Assembly: GCF_041927875.1 (NCBI RefSeq)
Contig: NZ_JBHFHN010000002.1
Length of the DNA stretch: 64,000 nucleotides
Strand: one strand, 5' to 3'
Origin: Paracoccus sp041927875
Lineage (GTDB): Bacteria > Pseudomonadota > Alphaproteobacteria > Rhodobacterales > Rhodobacteraceae
The translations under genes and the position numbers were made by a program. Within the stretch, counting starts at the first letter, position 1, and each line of letters begins with the position of its first letter. The notes under the pieces were generated by a model that had not been told where the DNA came from, did not search any database, and saw only the letters and a list, made by a program, of their open reading frames with translations. Shown in pieces: positions 1 to 8,508 of this stretch.

Positions 1-380
1 CGCCCGGGCCGGACAGCATCCTGCACATCCTGTCGCTGGGAATCCTGCCGATCCTGCTGGGCATTTCCATGTGGTTCCAGCAAAAGCTCAACCCGACCCC
101 GACCGATCCGGCGCAAAAGATGATCTTCGCCTGGATGCCCTGGGTGTTCATGTTCATGCTGGGCGGCTTTGCCTCGGGTCTGGTGCTGTACTGGATCACG
201 AACAACACCATCACCTTCTTCCAGCAATACGTGATCATGCGGATGCACGGCCACCCGCCGGACCTGTTCGGCAATATCACCGCCGGACTGGGCGGGAAAA
301 AGGCGGCCGCCGTGGCGAAGCCGGCCGACAAACCGGCGCAGAAGCCGGCCGAAAGGCCCGGCAAGGCAGGCAAGAAATGA
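1..380 (+). CDS. yidC: Membrane protein insertase YidC, C-terminal part
   Basis: This is the 3' end of the YidC/Oxa1 insertase, which helps the Sec system insert and fold inner-membrane proteins. The gene enters from the left edge, and the open frame starts at base 3. The visible 125 residues hold the family's conserved C-terminal core: a hydrophobic stretch ending in ILPILLGISMW, the loop motif QQKLNPTPTDPAQ, then two membrane segments (around MPWVFMFMLGGFASGLVLYW). A lysine-, alanine- and proline-rich cytoplasmic tail (KPADKPAQKPAERPGK) closes the protein, as in many alphaproteobacterial YidCs, where basic tails are thought to contact ribosomes. The stop overlaps the start of the MOSC gene by four bases (ATGA). 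Confidence 0.96.
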   Translation, partial: PGPDSILHILSLGILPILLGISMWFQQKLNPTPTDPAQKMIFAWMPWVFMFMLGGFASGLVLYWITNNTITFFQQYVIMRMHGHPPDLFGNITAGLGGKKAAAVAKPADKPAQKPAERPGKAGKK

Positions 381-1135
381 CGGCGAACGGGGGGCGGCTG
401 GCGCGGATCCGCCGCCACCCGGTCAAGACCCTGGGCGGCGAGGATCTGGCCGCCACCGACCTGATCCAAGGCGCGGCGCTGCCCGGCGACCGCGCCTTCG
501 GCGTGCTGCATGACGACGCCCTTCGCCATCTGGATGGCGGCGCGCTAACCCGCTGGTTGCCGAAATCTGCCTTTCTGCGCGGTGCCGCCGCCCCTGCCCT
601 GCAAGCAGTGCGCAGCGGTTGGGACGGCGACCGGCTGTGGTTCACCCATCCCGACCGCCCCGACCTGAGCATCGATCCCGACCGCGATGGCGACCGACTG
701 ATCGCGTGGCTGGCGCCACTGTGGCCCGCCCCCAAGGCCCCTCCGGCCCGGCTGGTGCGCGGCCCGCAGCCGCTGACCGACAGCCGACACCCTCGCCTTT
801 CGATCCTGTCGCTGTCCAGCCTTGCGGCGCTTGAGGATCGGCTTGGCCAGCCCATCGGCATCGAACGCTGGCGCGGCAATCTGTGGGTCGACGGCTGGCC
901 GGTGCTGGCCGAGCGCGATCTGATCGGCCAAGACCTGCGCATCGGCGGGGCGGTGCTGCGGGTGGTCAAACCGATCGAACGCTGCCCCGCGGTCGAGGTC
1001 AGCGCCGACACCGGCCAACGTGACGGCGACATGCTGGCGGACCTGACCGTTTTCTGCGGCGGCCCCGACTTCGGCATCTTCGCCGAAGTCATCGCCCCCG
1101 GCCCCATCGCCCTGAACGACAAGGTGACGACATGA
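377..1135 (+). CDS. MOSC domain-containing protein
   Basis: This 252-residue protein has an N-terminal MOSC beta-barrel segment (LARIRRHPVKTLGGEDL, residues about 8-24) and a C-terminal MOSC core that ends in ERCPAVEVSADTGQRDGDML. The cysteine in ERCPAV is the conserved residue proposed to carry sulfur or bind molybdopterin in MOSC proteins, the family of the molybdenum cofactor sulfurase C-terminus and the YcbX/YiiM reductases. The substrate cannot be deduced. The start is chosen because its ATG overlaps the yidC stop. The stop in turn overlaps the engB start, so yidC, this gene and engB look translationally coupled. The same order is familiar in Rhodobacterales. Confidence 0.88.
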   Translation: MTANGGRLARIRRHPVKTLGGEDLAATDLIQGAALPGDRAFGVLHDDALRHLDGGALTRWLPKSAFLRGAAAPALQAVRSGWDGDRLWFTHPDRPDLSIDPDRDGDRLIAWLAPLWPAPKAPPARLVRGPQPLTDSRHPRLSILSLSSLAALEDRLGQPIGIERWRGNLWVDGWPVLAERDLIGQDLRIGGAVLRVVKPIERCPAVEVSADTGQRDGDMLADLTVFCGGPDFGIFAEVIAPGPIALNDKVTT

Positions 1136-1782
1136 CCCCCGCCTTTCCGCTGGCCCCCGCCCCCGACGACACCCTGCGCGAGGAAGGCCGCCTGCTGCTG
1201 ACCAGCCAGGTCGAGTTCCTGAAAGGCGTCGTCGCGATGTCGGGGATGCCGCCCGCCGACCGGATCGAGGTCTGCTTTGCCGGCCGCTCGAACGTCGGAA
1301 AGTCCAGCCTGATCAATGCGCTGACCGGGCGGCGGAACCTCGCGCGCGCCTCGAACACGCCGGGCCGCACGCAAGAGATCAACTTTTTCACCGCCGCCGA
1401 CAGCCACTATCTTGTCGACCTGCCCGGCTATGGTTTCGCCAAGGCGCCGCTGCCGGTCGTCGCCAAATGGCAGGCGCTGCTCAAGGCCTATCTGGCGGGC
1501 CGGGTGAACCTGCGCCGCGCCTTCGTGCTGATCGACATGCGCCACGGCGTCAAGGATGTGGACGAGGAAATCCTGACCCTGCTGGACCGCAGCGCCGTCA
1601 CCTTTCAGGCGGTGATGACCAAGGCCGACAAGGTCAGCCGCGCCGATCAGGACGCCACCTTGGCCCAGGTGCGCGCTGCCTTGGCCCGCCATCCCGCCGC
1701 CTATCCCGAAATCGTCGTCACCTCATCGGAAAAGGGCGACGGCGTGGAAACCCTGCGCGCCATCATCGCCGGGTTGCAATGA
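1132..1782 (+). CDS. engB: Ribosome biogenesis GTP-binding protein EngB (YihA/YsxC)
   Basis: EngB is a TrmE-Era-EngA-EngB-Septin family GTPase needed for late assembly of the large ribosomal subunit. The 216-residue length is normal. The G1 P-loop GRSNVGKSS lies at residues 51-59. G3 is DLPGYGFAK, G4 is TKADKV, and the SS(E) G5-like loop follows in VVTSSEKGDGV. The ATG overlaps the stop of the MOSC gene by four bases, so it is probably cotranscribed from yidC onward. About 47 bases separate it from argB. Confidence 0.96.
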   Translation: MTPAFPLAPAPDDTLREEGRLLLTSQVEFLKGVVAMSGMPPADRIEVCFAGRSNVGKSSLINALTGRRNLARASNTPGRTQEINFFTAADSHYLVDLPGYGFAKAPLPVVAKWQALLKAYLAGRVNLRRAFVLIDMRHGVKDVDEEILTLLDRSAVTFQAVMTKADKVSRADQDATLAQVRAALARHPAAYPEIVVTSSEKGDGVETLRAIIAGLQ

Positions 1783-1829
1783 TCCGCCCCTTGGTCCAAT
1801 CCTGACACCGACCCCAAGGATGGCAGCCG

Positions 1830-2723
1830 ATGAGACCGCAAAACATGAACCGTGACTGGATCGCCACCGCCCGCACCCTGTCCGAGGCGCTTCCCTATTT
1901 GCAACGCTTCAACGGCGCGGTCGTCGTGGTCAAGTTCGGCGGCAACGCCATGGGCGACGACGAGGCGATGGCCGATTTCGCCCGCGACATCGTGTTGATG
2001 AAACAGGTCGGCATCCATCCCGTCGTGGTGCATGGCGGCGGCCCGATGATCAACGATCTGCTGGGCAAGCTGGGCATCGAAAGCCACTTCGTGCGCGGCA
2101 AGCGCGTGACCGACAAGGCCACGGTCGAGGTGGTCGAGATGGTCCTCTCGGGCCTTGTGAACAAGCGCATCGTGCAGGCGATCAACGATCAGGGCGGGCG
2201 CGCGGTCGGGATTTCCGGCAAGGATGACGACATGATGGTGTGCGAGGCCGACGACCCCGAACTGGGTTTCGTTGGCCGCCCGGTCGAGATGAACGTGCAG
2301 ATCATCCGCGACCTCTATCTGGCCGGGCTGATCCCGGTGATCGCGCCGGTCGCCACCGGCATGGCCGATAATGAGACGTTCAACGTCAATGGCGACACCG
2401 CCGCCGGGGCGATTGCCGGGGCGCTGAAGGCCGACCGGCTGCTGCTGCTGACCGATGTCGCGGGCGTCAAGAACAAGGCCGGTGAGGTCGTGACCGAGAT
2501 GACCCCGGCGGATGTGCGCGCGATGATCGCCGATGGCACGATCGCGGGCGGCATGATCCCGAAAACCGAAACCGCGTTGAAGGCGGTCGAGGATGGCGTG
2601 CGCGCCGTGGTCATCGTCGATGGCCGGGTGCCGAATGCGGCGCTGCTGGAACTGTTCACCGAACATGGCGCGGGCAGCCTGATCCGCTCGACCGAGCCGC
2701 GCGTGAAGCCGCGCCTGCGGTGA
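1830..2723 (+). CDS. argB: Acetylglutamate kinase
   Basis: ArgB phosphorylates N-acetyl-L-glutamate, the second step of arginine synthesis. The protein is 297 residues of the amino-acid kinase fold. The phosphate-binding motif VVKFGGNAM (residues 33-41) and VVVHGGGPMI are at the front, and the GDTAAGAIAGAL nucleotide loop and the IPKTETALKAVEDG segment lie near the end. The ATG at 1830 follows an AAGGA at about 1816-1820, so I prefer it to the in-frame ATG at 1845, which would also be acceptable. Two later steps, argD and argF, are encoded at 18-20 kb on the other strand. The stop overlaps the GTG start of the ferredoxin-like gene. Confidence 0.96.
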   Translation: MRPQNMNRDWIATARTLSEALPYLQRFNGAVVVVKFGGNAMGDDEAMADFARDIVLMKQVGIHPVVVHGGGPMINDLLGKLGIESHFVRGKRVTDKATVEVVEMVLSGLVNKRIVQAINDQGGRAVGISGKDDDMMVCEADDPELGFVGRPVEMNVQIIRDLYLAGLIPVIAPVATGMADNETFNVNGDTAAGAIAGALKADRLLLLTDVAGVKNKAGEVVTEMTPADVRAMIADGTIAGGMIPKTETALKAVEDGVRAVVIVDGRVPNAALLELFTEHGAGSLIRSTEPRVKPRLR

Positions 2724-3352
2724 CCCCGGCGGCGGCGCGGCACGGGCTTTTTGTCGCAGGCAGTCTGGCGCTGCGGCCCTCAGATGGCTTCGATCCGGCG
2801 ATGCGCAGCCTTTGGCTGCTGGCCCCGCAAGGCGCGGCGTTCTGGGCCGCGATCACCGCCAGCCCGGAATGGTCGGACGGCAGGCCCGACCCGATGGATC
2901 GCTGGTCGCGACGGGTCATCGACGGCCTCGCCGCCGATCTGGGCGGTGTCGCGGCCTATCCCTTTGGCCTGCCGCATCAGCCGTTTTATGCCTGGGCGCT
3001 GCGGTCGGGCCGCGCCTGGCCATCGCCCGTGCGGCTGATGGTGCACGACCGGATGGGCCTTTGGGCCAGCTTTCGCGGTGCCATCGCATTGCCCCTTGAT
3101 GCCGCGCCCGGGACGCCACGCCCCGCCCCGTGCGCGACCTGCACGGGACAGCCCTGCCGCACCGCCTGCCCCGCCCAGGCGCTGACCGAGGCCGGTTACG
3201 ATCTGGCCGCCTGCCACGCACATCTGGATCAACCTGCTGGCGCCGCATGTCTTTTGACAGGTTGCGCGGTCCGCACCTCTTGCCCCCTGGGTCATGGCTA
3301 TGGCAGGCTGCCTGAACAATCCGCCTGGCACATGAGGCATTTTCATCCATGA
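2720..3352 (+). CDS. Ferredoxin-like cysteine-rich protein
   Basis: The protein has 210 residues. The first about 130 have no motif I recognise apart from conserved PFGLPHQPF and SPVRLMVHDR segments. Then comes a ferredoxin-like cluster CATCTGQPCRTACP (Cys 138, 141, 146, 150) followed by a second cysteine set (AACHAHL, AACLLTGC, SCPLG), and the protein ends in SAWHMRHFHP. The pattern resembles the two [4Fe-4S] sites at the C-terminus of epoxyqueuosine reductase QueG, but the cobalamin domain is missing. Similar stand-alone proteins in Rhodobacterales are simply called ferredoxin. The electron partner is unknown. It starts with GTG overlapping the argB stop and ends overlapping the next ATG. 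Confidence 0.75.
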   Translation: MTPAAARHGLFVAGSLALRPSDGFDPAMRSLWLLAPQGAAFWAAITASPEWSDGRPDPMDRWSRRVIDGLAADLGGVAAYPFGLPHQPFYAWALRSGRAWPSPVRLMVHDRMGLWASFRGAIALPLDAAPGTPRPAPCATCTGQPCRTACPAQALTEAGYDLAACHAHLDQPAGAACLLTGCAVRTSCPLGHGYGRLPEQSAWHMRHFHP

Positions 3353-3864
3353 TTCCCGCAGGGCACCGCCGCCTGATCCTGACCCGCCACGCCAAATCGG
3401 CCTGGGACGACCCGACCATGGCCGATCACGACCGGCCGCTGAACGCGCGGGGCCGGGCTGCGGCGCGTGAACTGGGCGACTGGCTGGCTTCACGCGGGCA
3501 CGACCCCGAGGAAGTGCTGTGCTCGACCGCGACCCGCACCCGCGAAACCTGGGATCTGGTGTCGCAGGCGGTGTTCGAGACCCGGCCTGACCTGCATCTG
3601 GATGGCGATCTGTATCACGCCAGCCCGGCGGCGATGCTGACCCGGCTGAAGGCCGCGACCGGCCATGTGGTGATGATGCTGGGCCACAATCCCGGCATTG
3701 CCGAGCTGGCCGCGATGCTGCCCGCCCGCCCGCCGCTGACCGCCGATTTCCGTCGCTACCCGACAGCGGCCACGCTGGTCGTCGATTTCCAGATCGACAG
3801 TTGGGCCGATCTGCGCCTGGGCGAAGGCAGCGTGATGGATTTCTTCCGTCCCAACCGGGATTGA
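3349..3864 (+). CDS. SixA-type histidine phosphatase
   Basis: This 171-residue single-domain phosphatase belongs to the histidine (phosphoglycerate-mutase) superfamily. It begins RRLILTRHAKSAWDD; the RHA motif near residue 14 carries the catalytic histidine, and the second histidine lies in MMLGHNPGIAELAAML. The RHAKSAW form rather than RHGET is typical of the SixA branch, which in E. coli dephosphorylates histidine-phosphotransfer domains. The true substrate here cannot be read from sequence. The ATG overlaps the upstream stop, so it is the last gene of the yidC-to-3.9 kb run. A hairpin follows directly. Confidence 0.85.
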   Translation: MIPAGHRRLILTRHAKSAWDDPTMADHDRPLNARGRAAARELGDWLASRGHDPEEVLCSTATRTRETWDLVSQAVFETRPDLHLDGDLYHASPAAMLTRLKAATGHVVMMLGHNPGIAELAAMLPARPPLTADFRRYPTAATLVVDFQIDSWADLRLGEGSVMDFFRPNRD

Positions 3865-3867
3865 GGG

Positions 3868-3889
3868 TGGCCGCGTCAGGGCGCGGCCA
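3868..3889. terminator. Hairpin between convergent genes
   Basis: An 8-bp perfect stem (TGGCCGCG / CGCGGCCA) with a 6-base loop lies in the 31 bases between the convergent ends of the phosphatase and gshA. There is no U-tract on either strand. It could stop transcription only as a weak or Rho-assisted bidirectional structure. Confidence 0.5.
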
Positions 3890-3895
3890 ACCGGA

Positions 3896-5266
3896 TCAAT
3901 AGGAATATTCGCCGTAAATCCGCGACAAATCCCCGGCCCAAGGGCCGTGGTATTTCTCAAGCAGCTCATCGGCAGGCACCTGCCCCGATTGCACGCTGTC
4001 CTTCAGCGCGTTCAGGAAATGCACCTCATCGGGGATCAGACCGTTCGCGCCGGGGCGGGCGCGGGCAGCCAGCCCTGCCTCGGCAATGTCCAGCACGCGC
4101 GCCGCCAGATCATGCAGGCGAACGCCGCCATATTCGCCCGCCAGCCCGTCGCGGGCGGCGGCGCGGCGTAGCCCCTCGCGGGTGTCGTGATCCCAGTGCT
4201 TCACCAGATCCCAGGCCGCATCCAGCGCCGACCCGTCATAAAGCAGGCCCACCCAAAGCGCCGGCAGCGCGCACAGCCGTCGCCACGGCCCGCCATCGGC
4301 CCCGCGCATTTCCAGATATTTCTTCAGCCGCGCCTCGGGGAAGATGGTCGTCAGATGGTCCGCCCAATCCGACAGGGTGGGCTTTTCGCCCGGCAGCGCG
4401 GGCAGCTCTCCCTTCAGGAAGTCGCGGAAGGATTGCCCAAGCGCATTGATGTACTGCCCATCGCGGTAGACAAAATACATCGGCACATCAAGGGCATAAT
4501 CCACATAACGCTGAAAGCCCATGCCGTCTTCAAAGACAAAGGGCAGCATCCCGGTGCGCGAGGCATCCAGGTTCTGCCAGATATGCGCGCGCCATGATTT
4601 CATGCCGTTCGGCTTGCCGTCCAGGAACGGCGAGTTGGCAAACAGCGCCGTCGCCACCGGCTGCAAAGCCAGGCTGACGCGCAGCTTTTTCACCATGTCG
4701 GCTTCGGATGCGAAATCCAGATTCACCTGCACCGTGCAGGTGCGATACATCATCTGGGTGCCCAGCGTGCCGACCGTCTGCATATAGGGGGTCATCAGCC
4801 GATAACGGCCCTTGGGCATCATCGGCATCTGATCCTGCCGCCAGATGGGCGCAGCCCCCAACCCGATATAGGCCTGCCCCAGGTCATCGGCGACGGCCTT
4901 GACCTCGGCCAGGTGGTCATGAACCTCATCGCAGGTCTGGTGGATCGTCTCCAGCGGTGCGCCGGACAGTTCCAGCTGGCCGCCCGGCTCGAGGCTGACA
5001 TTCGCGCCGTTGCGTTGCAGGCCGATCAGATGGCCGCCTTCGCGCACCTCGGTCCAGCCGAAGCGATCACGCAGCCCCTCAAGCATCGCGATGATGCCGC
5101 GCGGGCCGTCATAGGGGATCGGCAGCAGGCTGTCGGTCAGATAGCCGAACTTTTCGTGCTCGGTGCCGATGCGCCAATCCGCCTTCGGCTTGCAGCCGCT
5201 TTCCAGATGCGCCGCCAGTTGCGACAGGTCTTCGATCGGGCCGCCGCCCTGCTGTGGAATGGACAT
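3896..5266 (-). CDS. gshA: Glutamate-cysteine ligase
   Basis: This enzyme ligates glutamate and cysteine to give gamma-glutamylcysteine, the first step of glutathione synthesis. The protein has 456 residues and belongs to the plant/alphaproteobacterial class of GshA rather than the enterobacterial class. Recognisable segments are WRIGTEHEKFGY, ANVSLEPGGQLELSGAPLETIHQTCDEVHDHL, the RYRLMTPYMQTVGTLGTQMMYRTCTVQVNLDF block and WRAHIWQNLDASRTGMLPFVFEDGMGFQRYVDYALDVPMYF. It reads toward the phosphatase and ends in YGEYSY. It is transcribed from its own 88-bp upstream gap. Confidence 0.95.
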   Translation of the reverse strand: MSIPQQGGGPIEDLSQLAAHLESGCKPKADWRIGTEHEKFGYLTDSLLPIPYDGPRGIIAMLEGLRDRFGWTEVREGGHLIGLQRNGANVSLEPGGQLELSGAPLETIHQTCDEVHDHLAEVKAVADDLGQAYIGLGAAPIWRQDQMPMMPKGRYRLMTPYMQTVGTLGTQMMYRTCTVQVNLDFASEADMVKKLRVSLALQPVATALFANSPFLDGKPNGMKSWRAHIWQNLDASRTGMLPFVFEDGMGFQRYVDYALDVPMYFVYRDGQYINALGQSFRDFLKGELPALPGEKPTLSDWADHLTTIFPEARLKKYLEMRGADGGPWRRLCALPALWVGLLYDGSALDAAWDLVKHWDHDTREGLRRAAARDGLAGEYGGVRLHDLAARVLDIAEAGLAARARPGANGLIPDEVHFLNALKDSVQSGQVPADELLEKYHGPWAGDLSRIYGEYSY

Positions 5267-5354
5267 GGTGGCCTCGCGTTACAATGTCACCCAGTTGGCG
5301 GTGGTGCGGGATTTAGTCAAGGCCGCCCGGCGCGGCCCTGCGACAAAAGTCGGA

Positions 5355-5864
5355 TCAGCGCCGCTGCCAAAGCGGCCGCAGACCGGGTGCGCGCGGCGCG
5401 TTCAGCGCCGCCAGAACCGCGCCCATGTCGATGCCGGGCAGGCTGGCGAAGGCGTCGAACAGGCTGTCGGCGCCCTGCGCGTCGACGGGGATCAGCAGCA
5501 TCTGGCCATCGGCCTGTTTCAACTGCCACAACCGACCGGCGGCGACGGTGATCAGCCGGATCTGCACCAGATCGCGCAGCGCGATGGTGCCGCCCAGCAC
5601 CGCGCCGCGCGGTGCCAGATAGCGGATCGCGCCCTCATCGACCTCGACCAGGCCGGGGGTCGCGGGCGCCTGGGCAAAGCGGGCGCGCCGCCAGGCCATC
5701 CAGGCCCATTGCGCGGCCAGAAACAGCAGGATGGCGCCCAGCACGGCCAGCACCCAACCGCCGCGCAATGCGACCCACAGGCCAAAGACCATGGCCGCCA
5801 CCGCGCACAGCGTCTCGATCCAGCGATGGGCGGCTTCGCGTAATTCGGGGCGGATCAGGCTCAT
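5355..5864 (-). CDS. Small inner-membrane protein of unknown function
   Basis: The 169-residue protein starts MSLIRPELREAAHRWIE. Two closely spaced hydrophobic segments (about residues 18-48, including VFGLWVALRGGWVLAVLGAILLFLAAQWAWMAW) probably form a membrane hairpin. A soluble C-terminal region of about 115 residues rich in beta-type sequence follows (IRYLAPRGAVLGGTIALRDLVQIRLI). The start is chosen because the ATG overlaps the stop of the acetyltransferase gene by four bases, so the two are probably cotranslated from the rsmE operon. I do not recognise a named family. Confidence 0.7.
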   Translation of the reverse strand: MSLIRPELREAAHRWIETLCAVAAMVFGLWVALRGGWVLAVLGAILLFLAAQWAWMAWRRARFAQAPATPGLVEVDEGAIRYLAPRGAVLGGTIALRDLVQIRLITVAAGRLWQLKQADGQMLLIPVDAQGADSLFDAFASLPGIDMGAVLAALNAPRAPGLRPLWQRR

Positions 5865-6757
5865 CTCGGGTGGTCCTCGGGCGGGGGATCGACGGTCTGA
5901 TCGGCGCGGAAAAACGCCAGCCCCATCGCGCTGGCTGGGCGAAAGCCAAGCGCGCGATAGGCGCGCGCGGCGGGTTCCGAGGCCGCGAACAGCACCGCCT
6001 GGGTCACGCCCTGGTCCCGCGCCTCGGCCAGATGCAGCGCGACGGCGGCGCGCGCCAGCCCGCGACGGCGGCACTCGGGCGGGGTGAACACGCCGCCGAC
6101 CTGCACCGTGTCGCCATGGCGCGCGGTCAAGCCGGTCATCGCCACCGCCCGCGCGCCCTGCATCAGGATGCGAAACTGGCGGCTGGCCAGAAAGCCGTCG
6201 ACATCGCCCGCCGCCTGATCGGTGGCGGCGCGCAGAGGCAGGCCGCGCACCTCGACCAGATAGGCGGCGCGCCAGCCGCGCATCAGCGGGCGGTCATTCA
6301 CATGCGTGCGCCGCAGCTCCAGCCCGGCGGTGTCAGGCATTTTCAGCGCCGCAAGCGGCAGCGCAAAGCCCGGCTGGCGGCGATAGCTGTGCAGCACGGC
6401 GTGATCCAGCCCAAGCGCCTTGATCATGCCGCGCAACTGCGCATCCGGGCCGATCACGGCGCGGATCACGCTGCCCGCAAGCGCCAGCCGCAGGCCAAGG
6501 CCATCGCCCGGGCGCAGACGGGGGCATTGCGGCAGCAGCGTGCCGTTGTTGGTCAGCGCGACCAGCCCGGTCTCATCCGGGTTCAGCCAGACGTGCAACG
6601 CGCGCGGCGCAAGGCCGTCCAGCCCGTGTTCGCGCAGGTTGTCCAGCGCCAGCATCGATGTGGCGCGGTCGGCCAGCAGGATGCGTTCGACCAACGCCTT
6701 GTCGGCGTTACGCGCACGCCGCCACGGCACTACGGGCGGGCGCGGCGCGGGCTTCAT
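5861..6757 (-). CDS. GNAT family N-acetyltransferase
   Basis: This 298-residue protein has its Gcn5-related acetyltransferase domain in the C-terminal half: VGGVFTPPECRRRGLARAAVALHLAEARDQG carries the acetyl-CoA pyrophosphate-binding loop (RRRGLA), followed by FAASEPAARAYRALGFRP, the typical last helix and strand. The N-terminal half (residues 1-150) resembles a degenerate second GNAT-like lobe, as in two-lobed family members. The substrate is unknown. The ATG at 6757 overlaps the rsmE stop, and the stop overlaps the next gene, giving a tightly packed rsmE-GNAT-membrane protein operon. Confidence 0.85.
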   Translation of the reverse strand: MKPAPRPPVVPWRRARNADKALVERILLADRATSMLALDNLREHGLDGLAPRALHVWLNPDETGLVALTNNGTLLPQCPRLRPGDGLGLRLALAGSVIRAVIGPDAQLRGMIKALGLDHAVLHSYRRQPGFALPLAALKMPDTAGLELRRTHVNDRPLMRGWRAAYLVEVRGLPLRAATDQAAGDVDGFLASRQFRILMQGARAVAMTGLTARHGDTVQVGGVFTPPECRRRGLARAAVALHLAEARDQGVTQAVLFAASEPAARAYRALGFRPASAMGLAFFRADQTVDPPPEDHPR

Positions 6758-7473
6758 CCCCAATCCCCAAGCGCCGCCTGCCACAAGGCCAGGGCTGCGA
6801 CGGCGGCCGTGTCGGCGCGCAGGATGCGCGGCCCAAGGCTGACGGGCGTCACCCAGGGCATCGCACCGATGCGGCTGCGTTCGGCCGGGGAAAAGCCGCC
6901 CTCGGGTCCGATCAGGATCGCCCAAGGGCCACGCGCCTGCCCCGCCAGCGTGCTGGCCGGCCCGACACGCGATTCGTCGGCCCACAGGATGCGGCGCCCG
7001 GTGTCCCAGCGGTCCAGCAGGCGCGGCAGCGGCACCAGCTCGGCGACCTCTGGCACAAAGGTGCCGCCGCATTGCTCGGCGGCCTCAACCGCATGGGCTT
7101 GCAGCCGGTCCTGGCGGATGCGTTCGGCATTGGTGAAATCGGTCTGCACCGGCACGATCCGCGCCGCGCCCATTTCCGCCGCCTTTTCAACGATAAAGTC
7201 GGTGCGCGCCTTTTTGATCGGGGCAAAGATCAGCCACAGATCGGGCGGGTTCTGCTGCGGCGCGGTCTGCGCCTGCACGCTCAGGACGCCGGCGCGCCTG
7301 CCCACCTGATCGACGCGCGCCGACCATTCGCCATCGCGGCTGTTAAAGACCCGCACCTCGGCCCCTGGCCCCTGGCGCATGACCGAAAACAGATAATGCG
7401 CCTGATCGCCGGTCAGGGGCAGTGCTTGCCCCTGGGCCAGCGGGTGATCTACAGAAAGCCTGATACGTGCCAT
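6754..7473 (-). CDS. rsmE: 16S rRNA (uracil-1498-N3)-methyltransferase RsmE
   Basis: RsmE methylates N3 of U1498 in 16S rRNA on the 30S subunit using S-adenosylmethionine. The 239-residue protein shows an N-terminal PUA-like segment (MARIRLSVDHPLAQGQALPLTGDQAHYLFSVMR). The SPOUT methyltransferase knot follows, with motifs QTDFTNAERIRQDRLQAHAVEAAEQCGGTFVPEV, LIGPEGGFSPAER and LGPRILRADTAAVAAL. The start lies only 18 bases from the divergent ubiA start, so the two genes must share or overlap their promoter elements. Confidence 0.94.
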   Translation of the reverse strand: MARIRLSVDHPLAQGQALPLTGDQAHYLFSVMRQGPGAEVRVFNSRDGEWSARVDQVGRRAGVLSVQAQTAPQQNPPDLWLIFAPIKKARTDFIVEKAAEMGAARIVPVQTDFTNAERIRQDRLQAHAVEAAEQCGGTFVPEVAELVPLPRLLDRWDTGRRILWADESRVGPASTLAGQARGPWAILIGPEGGFSPAERSRIGAMPWVTPVSLGPRILRADTAAVAALALWQAALGDWG

Positions 7474-7491
7474 GAACCGAAAGTTAACCCC

Positions 7492-8451
7492 ATGACGCCG
7501 CCGATGCCAGAGCCGGGCGTGGTGATCGACGCCCCCGCCGGAAATTGGGTCGACCGTTTCGCGCCCGCCGTGACGCGGCCCTGGCTGCGGCTGTCGCGCG
7601 CCGACCGGCCGATCGGGACGTGGCTGTTGCTGCTGCCGTGCTGGTGGGGGATAGCCCTTGCGGCGATCAGCCGTGGCGGGTTTCAGCCCGGCGATGCTTG
7701 GGTCGCACTGGCCTGCATCATCGGCTCGGCAGTGATGCGCGGCGCGGGCTGCACCTGGAACGACATCACCGACCGCGATTTCGACGCCGCCGTGGCGCGC
7801 ACCCGGTCCCGGCCGATCCCCTCGGGCCAGGTCAGCCCGCGCGGCGCAGCGATCTGGCTGGTGCTGCAACTGGCCATCGGCGCGGCGATCCTGTTGACCT
7901 TCCCCGCCGCCGCCATCGCGCTTGGTATCGCGGCGCTGATCCCGGTCGCGGTCTATCCCTTTGCCAAACGCTTCACCTGGTGGCCGCAGGCCTTTCTGGG
8001 CATCGCCTTCAACTGGGGCGCGCTGCTGGCCTTTACCGCCAGTCGCGGCCGGTTGGAGGCCCCCGCCATCGCGCTTTATGCGGCGGGCATCGCCTGGACG
8101 CTGTTTTATGACACGATCTATGCCCACCAGGATAAAGAGGATGACGCCCTGATCGGCGTGAAATCCACCGCGCGCCTGTTTGGCGCGGCGACCGGGCGGT
8201 GGCTGTGGGGCTTTGCCCTGACCGCGACGCTGCTGCTGTCGCTGGCGGTGCTGATCGCTCTGCCGCAGGCGGCCAGCCCCGGCGCACGGCTGCTGGCGCT
8301 TGCCGCCCCGGTCGCCCTGACGGCGCATCTGGTCTGGCAGATCCGGCGGCTGAACATCGACGATCCGGGCGTCTGCCTGCGACTGTTTCGCACCAATCGT
8401 GACGCGGGGCTGATCGTTGCGCTGTTTCTTGCCGCCGCCGCCCTGGCTTGA
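7492..8451 (+). CDS. ubiA: 4-hydroxybenzoate polyprenyltransferase
   Basis: UbiA prenylates 4-hydroxybenzoate, the first membrane-bound step of ubiquinone synthesis. The 319 residues form a polytopic membrane protein. The first aspartate-rich Mg-diphosphate motif is NDITDRDFD (residues 90-98), followed by VARTRSRPIPSG, and the second is YDTIYAHQDKEDD near residue 210, as in the family. About 35 extra polar residues precede the first conserved segment SRADRPIGTWLLLLP. It is divergent from rsmE with an 18-base gap between start codons. The downstream OmpA-type gene begins 57 bases after the stop. Confidence 0.95.
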   Translation: MTPPMPEPGVVIDAPAGNWVDRFAPAVTRPWLRLSRADRPIGTWLLLLPCWWGIALAAISRGGFQPGDAWVALACIIGSAVMRGAGCTWNDITDRDFDAAVARTRSRPIPSGQVSPRGAAIWLVLQLAIGAAILLTFPAAAIALGIAALIPVAVYPFAKRFTWWPQAFLGIAFNWGALLAFTASRGRLEAPAIALYAAGIAWTLFYDTIYAHQDKEDDALIGVKSTARLFGAATGRWLWGFALTATLLLSLAVLIALPQAASPGARLLALAAPVALTAHLVWQIRRLNIDDPGVCLRLFRTNRDAGLIVALFLAAAALA

Positions 8452-8508
8452 TTGAACCCCGCCCCGCCCAGGGCTAATCAGGCAAGACCCATCACAGGAG
8501 GCCGCGAC

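Noticed and set aside
5292..5320. A TTGACT (minus strand) before gshA as a -35 box
   Set aside because: There is no acceptable -10 hexamer at 16-18 bases, so a sigma70 promoter here is not supported.
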